Assembly (NCBI GenBank): GCA_963556145.1
Contig: OY744461.1
Span: 1,178,001-1,242,000, forward strand
Direction: 5' to 3'
DNA length: 64,000 nucleotides
DNA from: Hygrocybe punicea
Lineage: Eukaryota > Basidiomycota > Agaricomycetes > Agaricales > Hygrophoraceae
The translations under genes and the position numbers were made by a program. Below the pieces are notes generated by a model. The model had not been told where the DNA came from, did no database searches, and worked only from the letters and a program-made list of their open reading frames with translations. How positions within the stretch are numbered: position 1 is the stretch's first letter; each line of letters starts with the position of its first letter. Positions 34,026 to 47,196 of the stretch are shown here, one piece after another.

Positions 34026-35357
34026 TCTGGCCTTGGATTTAATAGACGTTCCTTGTGGGCGAGAACATGTTGTGGCGAGTGGCTCTTTGGGAAAGCTTAC
34101 ATCTATGGACAATGGACGGCAGTGACACGGCACCCTCCCACCAATTTTGTGGGTCCAATTCTGCGTTGTGGCAGGCCAAAAAAGAGTGGATAAGAGTCCG
34201 CAGAGAGGCCAGATAAAGTAGCGTCAAAGCCGTTTGTCTCTTTTGCAGCTTAAAAAGGTGATGTCTCTGTGCGATCGCAGGCGCTGGGCGTCGAAAGCAG
34301 ATCTAGGCTCTGGGGAAACATGGATGTGGCCACGGCTCGCGTGTTGAGGCAAATCTGAGGTGCCTGAGGCCTTGAGCGTTAGCAACGATGAGAAAAGGAC
34401 GTCCACACCTTCTCTGTCTTTATTCGTGGTCTCTGCCCTTTTTCCCACCTGGAATGTTCTGTACCGCCATCTACGCGTCTTGAACGCGCAGCATTCCTCA
34501 CGGCTCCAACATTTATTTTGTGGACCAAAGTAAAATTGTGACTCCAGGCCACGGTGGAGGTTTGTGAGATTGTATGGAATTCAGCAACACTCAGCCCTTT
34601 TTCGTAACCTTCAGGCCCCAGATCAGGCACCGTCATGACGCTCTCGTCCAAGCGCTTCCAGCATGCCCACCTCGACCCAGTCCTCGCCTAGGAGGGTACC
34701 TGAAATTCATTTACCACATAATTTCCAAAAATTTCTTTCCAGGGACGTCAGCGAGGTGGAGAGAGGTGCATCCGTCTCGCCTCCTTTTCTGCTTGTCTTG
34801 CTCTTCTACTAGAATTGATTACTGGATTATTTATTGATTTACTGTGGGTACTGGAGCTTAGCGAAGTGAGGAATGACGCACCAGCACCTTCCACACTACC
34901 TCCTGGAGTTGTCACAGGTATCTGATTCTGGAGCTATCGGGATCGGGTGCTGCTCTCCGCATGTCGGCTGTTGCAGGCAGCGAGGGAGATGGGTTGGCCA
35001 TGATTAATGCTTATCATGCAATAGGACTGTTCGAAGAGCGTCTGGCCATCACGCAGTGCCAACAGGTTCAAACTGTATAGCGGCTGTATATCAGAACGCT
35101 GGTTCGCTGGTACGCTGGTGCTAAATGTTGAAACAATTCGGGTTTCCTTCATCATCTTTAACACGATACTGGCAAGTAGTCACACAGCAGTCCTATCGAA
35201 GGTAGACATGCAGAGGGCCAGAAAGCTGATGGCACACAATCTGCGATATTCACATTCCCGTAACCCATCAATTCAGTCGATCGTGACAATGAACACAACA
35301 AAACATGCTCGTGCAAAACGAAAGATATAAAACACACCTAAAGAAAGCCTATGTTGG
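34026..35357. other. Intergenic region with weak minus-strand frames
   Basis: Minus-strand fragments near 34650 (LDESVMTVPDLGPEGYEKG) and 34670-34700 (EDWVEVGMLEALGRER) look coding but lie in different frames. They may be exons of an unrecognised gene or a relic. Nothing clear was seen in 34840-35350. Confidence 0.3.
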
Positions 35358-38125
35358 CTACCAGAACTTCCCAAAGACGCTAGCTCGCCCCACAGGGTTG
35401 GTTCCACCCAGCAACATACCCACCCCTTCTTGTATCGCAGCGCTTACAGGTCTCATCGGCGCAGAATCAAACACGTGCGGGCAAGGTTGGAGGAGGGGCG
35501 TCCCGGTAAGCCGGGGGTTCTCCAGCTCCCGCTCATATATCGAAGGCTGACGGGGGGCTTTGCCAAGTTGCTCGTACTGTTGCAGTTCAAAGGCCCGTCG
35601 CGCAGTTTTCAGTCTACTTAGAACCTGTTTACTGTTGAGCGGTTTCGGAGCGTGAAGATCAAGGTGACAAAGCGTGCTTTTACCTGTTCGTAGAAGGCGA
35701 TCTCGCCATCAAGATGTTCCTTGGCGAACGCGCTGAAGTCTTCGTTTTTCTGCGTGTGATATGTGTCCATTTCTGCCATGGTCGTATTCAGCACAGTCTC
35801 GCAACGTGCAGCCATTTCTTCATCTGCCTGTGGAAACTATCCATCATTTCGAGAGTGTTTTGGGAGTGTGATATTGACTTACACGGCCTTCCAATGTCGC
35901 TTCGTTGTACCGAGAAAGCGTTGACCGATGCGTATCCATTACTGGCTAATATGGATCATGTGGGGGAGGCATACGACATCTCGAAAACTGGGATCTCTTA
36001 CTTGATATAACGAAAAAGGATGGGCTACACCCTTGAGTGACTCATGCGTGGCAAGTTGCGTACGTCTGGCCTACAGAGTGAGAAAGATGACGGCAGTCAA
36101 TAACCAATTGGTAAAACTTGTCGGAGGTACGGAAAGTTACGTGGTCGTCATAAAGGTCTGCCACGATCTGCAGCGTCTCAGATGTCTTTTGCATGGCCTT
36201 GGTCAATTTGAGACAATCTCGTAACATGAATACTCATTATAGGACAACATTTGGGTGGTACTATTCACTCACCTTCGCATCCTTCACGCCAGCACCAAGC
36301 ACCTTCACCATTGAGCAGACCTTTCCCTTTAACATTGTACGTGCCGTTTTCTTCACTGATGCCAGTCGTGGGGGCAGAAGCCAAGGGTTTCGACGTAATC
36401 AAAGATAGCAAGGAGTACGATAAAAGGCGTTCAGCCTTCGACATTTCTTTATTATATCGGAGGGTAAAAGTGTGTGATGAGAGAATTATTGATGGGCAAG
36501 AAAGGACTAACCAATTCTTGCTTCGCGAACTTTGCCAAAGATGTTTCTCAACCCTTGTACGCCTTTTCCAACCGCCCTTGTGTGAGTGTCAAACCGACCC
36601 AACGCCTCGGCGGCATCTTCGGTGTCTAGATTGAATGCGGGGTGAAAGACATGTGCATAGAAAAGTGGGCCAGCAGGTGGCAGAGACAGATGTTGCGGTA
36701 CCATCCGTTTCCATTCCTGAAAAAGGCGATTAGTATACAATTCACGACATCAGATGCAAATTATGGGTTGAAATGTACGGTATCGTCATCACATCCAAGA
36801 AAGAAAGTGACTATTTCGGCATATCTTGCAATGGGATGTCGCACGACGCGACCAATGTACCGCTCGAGGTCGCTCCGCCTTGCTTCCACGAATTCGCTAC
36901 TGAATCTACCAGCATATTGCTTTTCCGGCAGTGGTGGGAGCGCAATGCCGGGTAGACGTCGTGTAAGTGCCGTATGCAGAACCACAAAATGGGAGAACCG
37001 GCGATGGACGGTAACGCGCGTCGGGGACGGCGGAGGGTTTGAATCACGATCGTCATTGTCAAGGGCCTCGGGCGGATGAAAGAGGGATGTTATGCTATAG
37101 ATGGTGAACGATCCTGAAAGCGTAGATGCACATTTTGTGGGGGAATGAACGAGGACTCGGAAGGGAGGTAGTTTAGTTTTCCACGTTGGACCAGCATCGA
37201 CAAAATGTTTGTCCGCTTCGCCCATTCCAAGCGTGCTCGACCGATTCTGGACCTCCTCGTACACCTCTGAATCTTCGCTGTTCTCCATGACGTGTGTGGC
37301 TGTCGTGACCGCAGCATCCACGACCCTGCCCTTCAGCACCCACTCCTCCGCGCCGCTAGTGACGAAGTTCGAGAAGCGATTAAGGCTCTTGCCTCCAAGG
37401 AGACTCTGACGGAAGCTAGGAAATGCACTCCGCCGTTCACTGGTCGTCTGGGGTATGGTGGGCAGAGTCTCGGATCTCTGTTTAGGCGACCCACGAGGGG
37501 TCAGGGAGCCTGTGGACGCTGCTCTCTTCTGAGATTCGAAAAGACCCAGTTCAAGATCAGGAGCCGGCGTGAAGTCCGATGTGAACTGGATTAAAATGGA
37601 TTACAATGAGAGTTAGGTTGGACGGGAGGTGGAGAAGCCAACAAGATCATATACCGTATAATACGTGCGAGGCAGCAAACCCACCTCTCCCGTGTCGTTC
37701 TTCACCAAACTCCAGCCATCCGCCAAATCCTCCTTTACGACTTCGATCTGCTCTCCAGCTTCTACGCTGAGCTCCCTAAACTCGGGCTTGCCTTCAAAGT
37801 CGTACAGCGCTCTAGCCGGCCTGTTCTGATCGTCGTCATCGTCAGCGTCAGGTTCTTCATCCGAGAGCGAACCGCGTTCGAGGTGCTCCGTCCATGCGTT
37901 CGAGGTGTTGATGCCAGCGTCGAATTCTGACTGTCGACGGGCGAAGAAGGCACTGGATGCGGAAGACGAGGGTTTATTAGTGCGCGGTAAGGTGGCCATA
38001 TTAGTGAGAAGAGGCTTGGGTAGTACTGGTTGGTCTTTAGTTATGGCTTCATGGGCGTTCGAGTTCAGGGGCTTCACTGCGTCCAGAACTGGAGAGCTTC
38101 CCCAATCAACCGTAACACCAGTCAA
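35358..38125 (-). CDS. SH3-PX-BAR sorting nexin (SNX9-like architecture)
   Basis: Membrane-remodelling protein of endocytosis or endosomal sorting. Domain order from the ATG at 38125: a Ser-rich start, an SH3 domain (RALYDFEGKPEFRELSVEAG...LADGWSLVKNDTGEVGLLPRTYY), a linker (LELGLFESQKRAAS), then a PX domain (PPFRVLVHSPTK, VHRRFSHFVVLHTAL, PPLPEKQYAGRFS, RRSDLERYIGRVVRHP) that keeps the RRF/Y phosphoinositide pocket. A BAR region follows (EWKRMVPQ, LGRFDTHTRAV, LKLTKAMQKTSETLQIVADLYDDH, CRDILARY-type helices, EEMAARCETVLNTTMAEMD, DGEIAFYEQV). The last exon ends SVFGKFW. At least six introns. The head-to-head neighbour is the PLP protein. Confidence 0.9.
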
Positions 38126-38204
38126 GATATTGTATTTTGCACGTCCTCTTCAAGTGTATATGAAGTCTGGTGCAGATTTTTAGCGCCACCATTTTGAGCC
38201 TTGA

Positions 38205-39192
<988 letters not shown>

Positions 39193-39269
39193 TGTGCAAG
39201 ACCTTGGCGCTGATATATAGCGCTCATCAGTTATAACGGAGAAACAATTCTTCATCAGCCACCACGAAC

Positions 39270-39692
39270 ATGTCCGAGCCCACTCAACGCACCTGGTCTG
39301 CCCCATCTGTCGGGACGCCCTGCTGGATCTCCATCCCAGCCAACGACGTCGCCCGTGCGAAAACCTTTTACCAAAGCGTCTTTAGCTGGCAGTTCCGCGA
39401 GTCTCCCGACCCTGTGTCATATCCAGCATCTGACTTCATGATGTTCACAACCCCCACCCCAATCATCATGGGTGGCATAATCAAGGTCGCCCAGAGATCT
39501 GCTCCGCAGACCGCCAATGGCATCGGCATCTACCTGCTTGTCGATGACATCGATGCTACGTTTGAAAAGGCGAAAAATGCTGGCGGTAGCGTGGTGGAAG
39601 GAAAGGTTGCAGACGGTAATCATACGTTGCGCGGGAAGGTGGCCGATACCGAGGGCAATGTGGTGGGGATTATGAAGTGGTTGGAGTGTTGA
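39270..39692 (+). CDS. VOC (glyoxalase/bleomycin-resistance) family protein
   Basis: Small 140-aa intronless protein with the paired beta-alpha-beta-beta-beta VOC fold. Blocks: TPCWISIPANDVARAKTFYQ, FSWQF, FMMFTTPTPIIMGGI, IYLLVDDIDATFEKAKNAGG and the closing DTEGNVVGIMKWLEC. The ligand is unknown; a metal-binding Glu near GNVVGI is missing. It lies just 77 bp after the PLP protein on the same strand. Confidence 0.85.
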   Translation: MSEPTQRTWSAPSVGTPCWISIPANDVARAKTFYQSVFSWQFRESPDPVSYPASDFMMFTTPTPIIMGGIIKVAQRSAPQTANGIGIYLLVDDIDATFEKAKNAGGSVVEGKVADGNHTLRGKVADTEGNVVGIMKWLEC

Positions 39693-39975
39693 AGGAGATT
39701 ATGAAGTAAGGGACCGAACAAATTTACATACTGTATTTGTATTCAATCTGTGTACTACCTAGTATGCGTAAAGTCAACGGATAGTTTCCTGCGGAGCACA
39801 CAGGTTGGACAACCAGCTCGCTTTAATGACAGGTACGTATTCAGTAAAGGTTAACGACGATTTGATGTAGGAATTGATTCTTGCAGGTATAAACCATCAA
39901 GGAGATCTGGACAACTGCAATGGTAGTAAGAATATCGAATAAGACGAAATAGAATGAGAACAAACGAGTCATAAG

Positions 39976-41447
39976 TCAATCAGTCACCGATGCCTTCTTC
40001 CGCGCGTACACGTCAACCATTCGACCCCAATGCGGAACTTTGGCTTCCTTCAATTCGAGGGTTGCATTATCCTCTAATTCAGTGACAAGGGCTTCAGGTA
40101 ATCCACATCCCAGGAGTAAGGGACGGCCAGACTTGAGCAACGCCTGCACAACCAGACAACATCAACAACACACGAGAAAAAGAAATGGAGATGTATGTAC
40201 CAAGAGGTCTTCACGAGCTTGTTCTCCAATCCACCTCTGTCTGACGGATTCAGGATCATCTCCTTCCATCCATGGGGATGGCGGGATCCAGTGTTCTGTG
40301 CATACTATGTCCTCGAATGCTCCATGCTCGCTGATCCATCGATGTAAATTCGATGCGACTTCCGTGCCTCCTCCACGCGATTCGATGGCAGTCTTGAGGA
40401 ATGCCGTCCAACGAGGATACCATGGAGATTCAACTTTGCTGGTATCGACATCCCAACGCTGCTTGTTACCATCACACATATAGAAATCAAATTCAGCGAG
40501 GTGGATCAGTCCCCCAGGCCGAAGCACTCGACTGAGCTGGTCAATAAATGCTTGAAAGTCCTTGATCTGACGTTTGACGACGTTCGGCTGAATGACAACA
40601 TCCAAGAGCGTATCATGAGAGACTTACCCCAGTGGATATGAGGCGTGCGTGCACAACATTGAAACTACCGTAATAATGTTCCAGCCCGAGATTAACGTCA
40701 TCCACTTCGCTCCTGTAAATGCAAGGCTTGTTGACCCGATGGGGCACACGGCTGGTTTGTTGCGATTATAACTGACCTGCAATTGGCAGGCATGGCACTT
40801 GGGGCGCAAAGAAATAATAAATAAAGAAGATGATGACAATTTGGAGGACTGACATGGATTGCAATGGAACGAGATCGACGGCTACAGCACTGCAGTTTGG
40901 GAAATCAACCGCCACCTCCATAATCCTGTCGCAATTGCGGTTATTGTAAGCACCAAACTAGATGACCCTGCGACTCACCAACCACCACTTCCACAACCTA
41001 GATCTAAACAAGCTTTCGTCTCGCCTGGTATATCGTCTGCCATAACCTCTGCCAGGACAGGAGGATATTTCCCAAGAACCTCCCTAAGCATCAGATGTTG
41101 TTTCTCTGCCTTGACGGAAATATGAAGTACTGAATCTCGAATAAAAGGGCTCACGCACGGAGACGTTCGATCTCCTGGTCATCTGCTGGAAGCCGATAGA
41201 CTTCCGAATGGTTATTGACGCCCCTTCCATACTCGAGGATGAAGGCCTGAGCCCGCATCGAACTAGTCATGGACAAGACGGAAGGACTGGGCGAGGAGGA
41301 ACGCATGGAATAGGTTGTCTGAGAGCTGACAGTCCCATCACTGAAAGGTGGGAAAGCCGGAGAGGAATGTTCGCTCTCCGAGTCTGTATCGCTGTCACAT
41401 TTACGTTCACGTTCATGCTCGCCGTGACAGGCGAGCTCAGAGGCCAT
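39976..41447 (-). CDS. SAM-dependent methyltransferase (LaeA-like / class I)
   Basis: Class I Rossmann methyltransferase of the kind common in basidiomycetes. From the ATG at 41447: a Ser-rich N-terminus (SDTDSESEHSSPAF), then YRLPADDQEIERL. After short introns come REVLGKYPP, motif I CLDLGCGSGGW (about 41000), the acidic strand CSAVAVDLVPLQS (motif II, Asp), DVNLGLEHYYGSFNVVHARL, the post-I block LSRVLRPGGLIHLAEFD and the last exon LKSGRPLLLGCGLPEALV...VDVYARKKASVTD. The substrate is unknown. No biosynthetic neighbours. Confidence 0.9.
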
Positions 41448-43212
41448 GATTGCAGCAACAGGGCGATTCTATGATTGACATTGGACATTGGCGTCTTTAT
41501 GACTCGGACTGGCTCTGCGGTGAGAACAGTCTGTGTTCTGGTGGGAATTTTGGTCAGGCCCCCTTCTTGAACCTTCACTGACATGATGGCGGCGACACCC
41601 TGGGCCACGAGAACAATTCAATTTGTGGGCAACTTGCCGGTCGATCCGTCATGATCATAACAACTTGAAACCAGTGGTTGCCATCATAATGTACGGCGAC
41701 GGTGAGTGCACTGTGCAGGGTCATCCCTGTGGACGAATATTCCGTTGAAGAAGGTTATTAGATTTATTCCGTGAGAGATCAATCTCACGAATCTCATCTG
41801 CTATTCTATGGTTTCCGGGATGGTCCGACCTGAGACGAAAAAAAAATTGCAACGGTATGTCTGCCTTGCTCCATTGCTGGAGAATCGACGGGAAAAAGTT
41901 TCTGTTTCAAAGCCTTACAGAATTTTTCTTCGGGTTTCGCATCACCGCCGTCATGATATACGTTGCATTCGATCCACCTAATCATGATATTCGCAACTAC
42001 ACGACGCGTTCCGCTGGATTGACCCAAAGTGAGTCGTCATTGCCAGACTCTCTTGGTCAACACGGTTGGTCTGGTCGATGTAGAGTGTCTGCAACGAAGG
42101 TGTTGCTTACATGCAGAGCACCATGGATCCAAAAGCGTTTAACGCGCAGATTCGGGCTCACAGGCCCTCTGAGGATAACTTTTTCTCATCTTGGTAATCT
42201 TAGCCTTATCTACATCGGGCGCGATTCCGGTTTCTTGAGGTTCCGCTGCGGTCGGAGATGATGTGTGGATATCCGATCTTAACAAGGACCCCTCGGCGGT
42301 CCTTCCTTGCAGCCCGACTTCAGCCCGACTTCCTTTTGTTCATGCGTACTCTGAGCTGTTTCGGCAATCGCCGGTTCTAGTGCCCAACTACTCTCTGATG
42401 CCAAGGGACACGCAATCCAGCCTTCCTGGTATATCGAGATGCAGGAAGGCATGCGCTAAGGCTCAGCGAAGTGCGCAAGCACGCCGACGACTCGTAACCT
42501 TCCCTGTATTCGGCATTGTCGGCTTCTGTTTCGGTGGGCGATATTTTTCGTTGGATATTTGTCCCAGAATATTGAAAGGTTGTTTGCGACAGGTCAAAGA
42601 GGAATCATCACACATATCTCGGAATGCAATACAGCGCGGGCAACGAACTTGCTACTCCATCGGACAAATCGCAACGACAGTCCCCTCTGCTCGATCGATG
42701 CACCACATACTGGATGAAACATTTCTCAACGTCTACTATTTCAAGAGACTGGGTGAAAGAATGGTTTGAATCGAGTTGTGCATGGAGGCCTGAAGCTTCA
42801 AGGATGATGACATTGAGAAGGTGTGGCAATATTTTGTGGACACGTAAAAAACCAACTTTTTGCATTATAACCTACTGCCACCAGCTGCCAGTGCCTGCTC
42901 ATGTGAGCCGTCGAGAGAAATTTCCTGGATGACTTATCTGTGGAAAATTTCCACCACATCCTACCACTGTAACCTCAGGTCAGGTGAAACATTTGTTATC
43001 ATGTGATCCGTGTGTTTGTGATCGTCTGCAGTTGACCATCACGAATGTGGATGCGCTTTGCTTTGGCAGAGAAATTCAACCCCGAACTTGAAAAGCCTAA
43101 TGGGTGGCCTGCGTGGTCCTTTACGGGGCTTTGCTACTTCGTGGTCGCTTTCCCCGAGATTGTGGCTTTGGTGATCTGTATTTAAACCCTCGCCTCTGTC
43201 TTGTCCTTAGAA
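41448..43212. other. Region with relics only
   Basis: No intact gene. A minus-strand frame at 41806-42027 (IRWIECNVYHDGGDAKPEEKF) looks coding but is isolated. The dienelactone-hydrolase-like remnant is listed separately. 42600-43200 shows nothing recognised. Confidence 0.3.
42260..42600 (+). pseudogene. Possible dienelactone hydrolase family remnant
   Basis: Plus-strand sequence contains FGIVGFCFGGRYFSLD near 42510-42560, resembling the nucleophile elbow G-x-C-x-G-G of dienelactone hydrolases, where Cys is the nucleophile. The upstream stretch (IEMQEGMR in another frame) could be from the same gene. Frames are interrupted and no start was found. This rests on a single motif. Confidence 0.3.
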
Positions 43213-43987
43213 ATGTCTCCGCATAAAACACGCAACCCGAACCCGCCTTTCTGGCATCCTTTCGCAGATCTAGGCGTTCCTCTGCCGAAGCCTGAAGTTA
43301 GAATAACCGATTGCTCTCAAACATTCGATGGGTAAGTAAATTCTCGTCAGTCTTGCACACAGTTGGATCTTGCTCAACGGCGTATACAGGGTTAAAGACT
43401 ATCTCATCTCTGGAGTCGTCGAGATACCCAGCCAAGGCGTTCGCGGGAGAATCAAATTGCAGCGGCCGGGCGGCGAGATTCCAACTGAACTTATCTTCGA
43501 ACGATTCGAACTCGAAATAAAAGTTTTCTTCATGCCCCCGGGCGGTGCCGAGTACAGGTTCCACTACCTCAAACGCAATCCTGCCGCCCCGTTCGAATAC
43601 CAGGATTTCGGAGGCACCGCCCCTGGGCCGTACTCCCACAACAGTCGCATCGATTTCGCAATTCCAGAACTCTTTGACAACAGTCCTAAGCCCGGCTTTT
43701 GGAGTCCATTCGTCGCCCGGATACCAGCCAAGGTTATCAATGATGGAATAAAATGCTATCGATTCTTTGAATTTGACGTGCGAACCTGGTTCAGTTCGGA
43801 CCAATACCCGTCTCTCCCATGGCCGTTCGACGAATCAGAAACCATGGCTATGAGCCAGGGAAAGACTTGTCGCGCTTTCATGGCTCCGGGCACGCACCAA
43901 TTCGTTCATGATCCACTCGGGTGTGTTCCGCCGATTTCTCGTTTACCCTTCATCGGTCTTCCGATGATAAGCTCAATTCCACCTTAG
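43213..43987 (+). CDS. Hypothetical protein
   Basis: Two exons, 43213-43331 and 43390-43987, joined by GT-AG with frame kept (CSQTFDG then VKDYLIS). The product of about 238 aa has no signal peptide. Blocks: NPPFWHPFADLGVPLPKPEV, EIPSQGVRGRIKLQRPGG, FERFELEIKVFFMPPGGAEY, RFFEFDVRTWFSSDQYPSLPW. It looks like a beta-rich single-domain protein, but no family was recognised. Confidence 0.6.
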
Positions 43988-45507
43988 TTAACCTTTCCTT
44001 TATTCTTGACCAATGTTCGTGTAAGTAGGCTATCTAATACTCTGGTGTACTCCTAGAGACAGTATGGGAATTCTTGTTCATTGGATGTATGACAGTGTCC
44101 TCGACAACTTGAATCCTTTTCTTTGCAAATTTCTGTTCGTGGATCCATAGACATCTTTCTTCGACTGGTGCACAGACTCAGAATCTGCAATATTCATGTT
44201 CAACAGTCAAGTGGAGTGTCCAATGTGCTGCGAACGACCTCCTCGTCTACCTCCGTCCGAGGTATGCATGTGACTCCCAAACGACAAGCATTCCGCTGAG
44301 GAAGCTTACATGATATTCAGAATAGAATGCACGGTGAGAGATCTATATCCCGCACTGAATATTTTCACTGCAGTTCAGATTCCCCGTGAAGTAGCATTAC
44401 ACTACGAAATTGAACATTTGAGGGAGGAGACGGTGAAAAACAAAAGGTTTAGCCACACACCACGGTTGAACGACAGGCATGGATAGGAACCCTCCAAGAC
44501 TCGGACGGACCCCCGAGGCAGTGGTCCCTCACACCCTTTTCTCTGACACCCTTCGCAGAAAGTGTTCTTGGGGACTTCCATATTGAAAGCAGGGTCACCT
44601 ACACCTTAAATAACTCGAAGGGTGTAGGACTTGAGCTTATTTCAACAAATAAAAGGAAACGGAAAAGAAAAAGGAAAAGGAAAAGGAAAGGAGACATACT
44701 TGATAATGTTAACCGTGGATCAAGAATTCAAGTTCTGGCGAAATCACGGCCAGAGGTACAGGCGGAGGGGGATTTTGCAATGGACATCGTACCCATCCAG
44801 GGTAGGGTGGTGCCAATCGGGGACCTTCAGAAATACTGAGTATCCATGTGACGAAGTTCCGAAGCGCTGGACATCTAACACATGGCCACCTTTATGCTTG
44901 GGTAAATTTCGAAACTTGATTTAATAATGCATCTCTTTAAAACGCACCACTCACACAGCAGCGTTGAGTACGCCAGCATTGCTGGGGGCACATTTTTGTA
45001 CGAATGCTTCACCTACTGGTAACCTCACGATAATGGCCGTCTGGGTAGGCAAGGAGAAGGGCCGGCTAGAGTGTGGGGGACTCACCGCATTTCTAGCCCA
45101 TGCTGTCTCGCCGTCCCTGTTGTCAAAACTAACGACTGCGTTGTCGTCGTCCTGGAGCTCGGGGGCCTATGATCTCCCAGCAAGCATCAGGCCGTGAAGC
45201 ACCGCCGCCCCTTTGTCGCCCCCAACTCGGCGCGGGGCCATGTCTGGGTGGTCGATGATAGCCATCTTTTTGTCCCGAGTGCCTGTGGAGGAGACGCACT
45301 TACCGCTCGTGAACGCGCGAAGACAGAGGTCAACGGAAACCGCCAGAATTCGGTAACTTTCAGGGCACACCAAGGAGCAGGAAGATCTAACTTAGACGCT
45401 CAACCGTGGTCAACAGCAGTCTCTAACGTCGATGGTAACTACGTACATGGTTCTGGTCACACAAATAAATAAGCTGTGATTCTTGGCATATGCATACGCT
45501 CGTTCTC
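43988..45507. other. Intergenic, no gene recognised
   Basis: A purine-rich (GGAAAA)n stretch at about 44650-44690 resembles the hexamer repeat at 8.46 kb in reverse complement. Open frames around 44960-45370 exist on both strands without motifs. Confidence 0.3.
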
Positions 45508-46347
45508 TCAGGCTTTCGTTCCAGATCCTGCAAGGTTTGGAGATGGAGAGGGTGAGGGTAATGATTCGGATGTCTGTTTCTTTTTCGGCTTGCGTTTTAT
45601 CGGTGAGGGTTTCGGTTCGGGCTTGGGTGGTAATGGTTCTTTGGATGTCGAAGGCCCTTTGGAGGATGACGAATGTTCCACATGTGATGCCCGAGCGTTT
45701 CCTTCTGCCACCTCTTTCAACAATCTCTCCGTTTCCAGACACTCCTGCTTCAACCACTCTGCAATCGACGTAAGCATATTCCGGGAGGGCTCCAAGCTGT
45801 CGGTAGATTTTCCCTTTCCCTTGTAAGGGTTCTCCAACACCATCTGCGCCTCTGCAATCGTAATCTGATCCGCCCGAATCTCGTCGAGAACTGCTTGTGG
45901 AAGATAAGCTCAAACAGTTGGTCAGATGTGGTTCTAACGAGGGCTCGGACCTACCGTTGTCTGGCGTCTGATTACCGCGACTTGCGATGTGTTCCCCAAC
46001 AGTAAGCGCCATGGCCTTCACCAGACAATCTGTGAAGAAGAGCAGCACATGGTATTTAACAGTTCTTTTGTGTACGCGCGGTGTCGAAGCGTACCTTTCT
46101 CGCCCGAAGTTAAATGCGAAGATGGAACCGGGATGGGAATTTGACTCGTACGTAGCCGTCGAGGTTTCTTTGTACGCCCCTTGTGCTTTGAAGGTTTTGA
46201 CGAGGACCCTGGAAGTGTTTGCGTCGCCGGCAGTGATGTGGGGTTCGAATTCGACGACGGTGGATCGGGCGACGTAGGGGGAAGCGGGTTCGAGGACTTG
46301 AGAGAATTAGACGACGTGGGATTCGGCGACTTGGAATTCGAAGGCAT
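45508..46347 (-). CDS. Hypothetical basic, Ser/Pro-rich protein
   Basis: Three exons fit. From ATG 46347, a low-complexity Ser/Pro-rich N-terminus (about 70 residues) leads to a basic stretch KHKGRTKKPRRLRTSQIP. After an intron come DCLVKAMALTVGEHIASRG and VLDEIRADQITIAEAQMVLE. A predicted helix EWLKQECLETERLLKEVAEG and a Lys/Pro-rich tail (IKRKPKKKQTSE) end in GSGTKA. Composition suggests a nuclear or nucleic-acid-associated protein (inference). No domain family was recognised. Confidence 0.55.
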
Positions 46348-47196
46348 AGAGGATTAGAAGGAGTTATCAGTGCAGGGAACTTGAAATTGCGGTGCCCGTG
46401 AGAATATACCTGGCGCTTTCTGCCAGTACTCCAACTTGTTTGAAGATTTCCCTGGCAGTCTCGTCGTAACGACGGTGATGGTCAAGTTCGTTGTGTCTGT
46501 ACGTAGGAAATTGGTGTGTACTGTCTTTGCCACTGGGCAGTTCTCCTTCACGCCGTTCACACAATTGTTTTTCTGTCCTTGCAAAGTTGCAAGTAATACA
46601 TGGACGTTCGGTGCCCTTTAACTTTCACGGTGATTCATCCTGTATTTACTTTTTTCATTCACAGGGTATCGATGACCATTCCCTATTCTGAAGTGGCATT
46701 TCCAAAGGGAGCTAGCTACACAGGTCGATATATTTCGATCCGTCCCCTTGACAGGATCTCGGTACCTTGCGACTCCAGGGCATTTTTACGAAAATCGTTG
46801 GCCCTGGCTCACAGGTTTACCAAACGGGGGTGGGGGCCAAACAATCCTAGCAGCGGGATTGCTCACAAGATCGAGCTGGTAAAGTTGACTACACGGTTCT
46901 TTTCCGTCGGACACGAACTTTCAACTGCTCGTGAATTGAATCTTGAAAGAACTGTCCTCCCCCACTAAAAGAAATCTGGCTTAATCCATGGGATGATCAT
47001 GGCATCGCACGGCGACGTCGTCGACCGGCACATCTTGTGAAGGGACTGTAGCTGCCCTCATTGACCGGGAAATGATGGGTTGGATGTCTGGGCGTATGCT
47101 AAGCTTACGAAGGGGCGATGGAGGATCGTGATCAATTCATCATTATGAAGGGTGGCGCTCATTTCAAGCCGTTATTCCGATAATCAGTGGGCAACG
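46348..47196. other. Intergenic region
   Basis: A plus-strand frame at 46600-46968 (SYTGRYISIRPLDRISV, RFTKRGWGPNNPSSG) is moderately protein-like but lacks a convincing start, splice partner or family. Otherwise nothing was seen. Confidence 0.25.
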
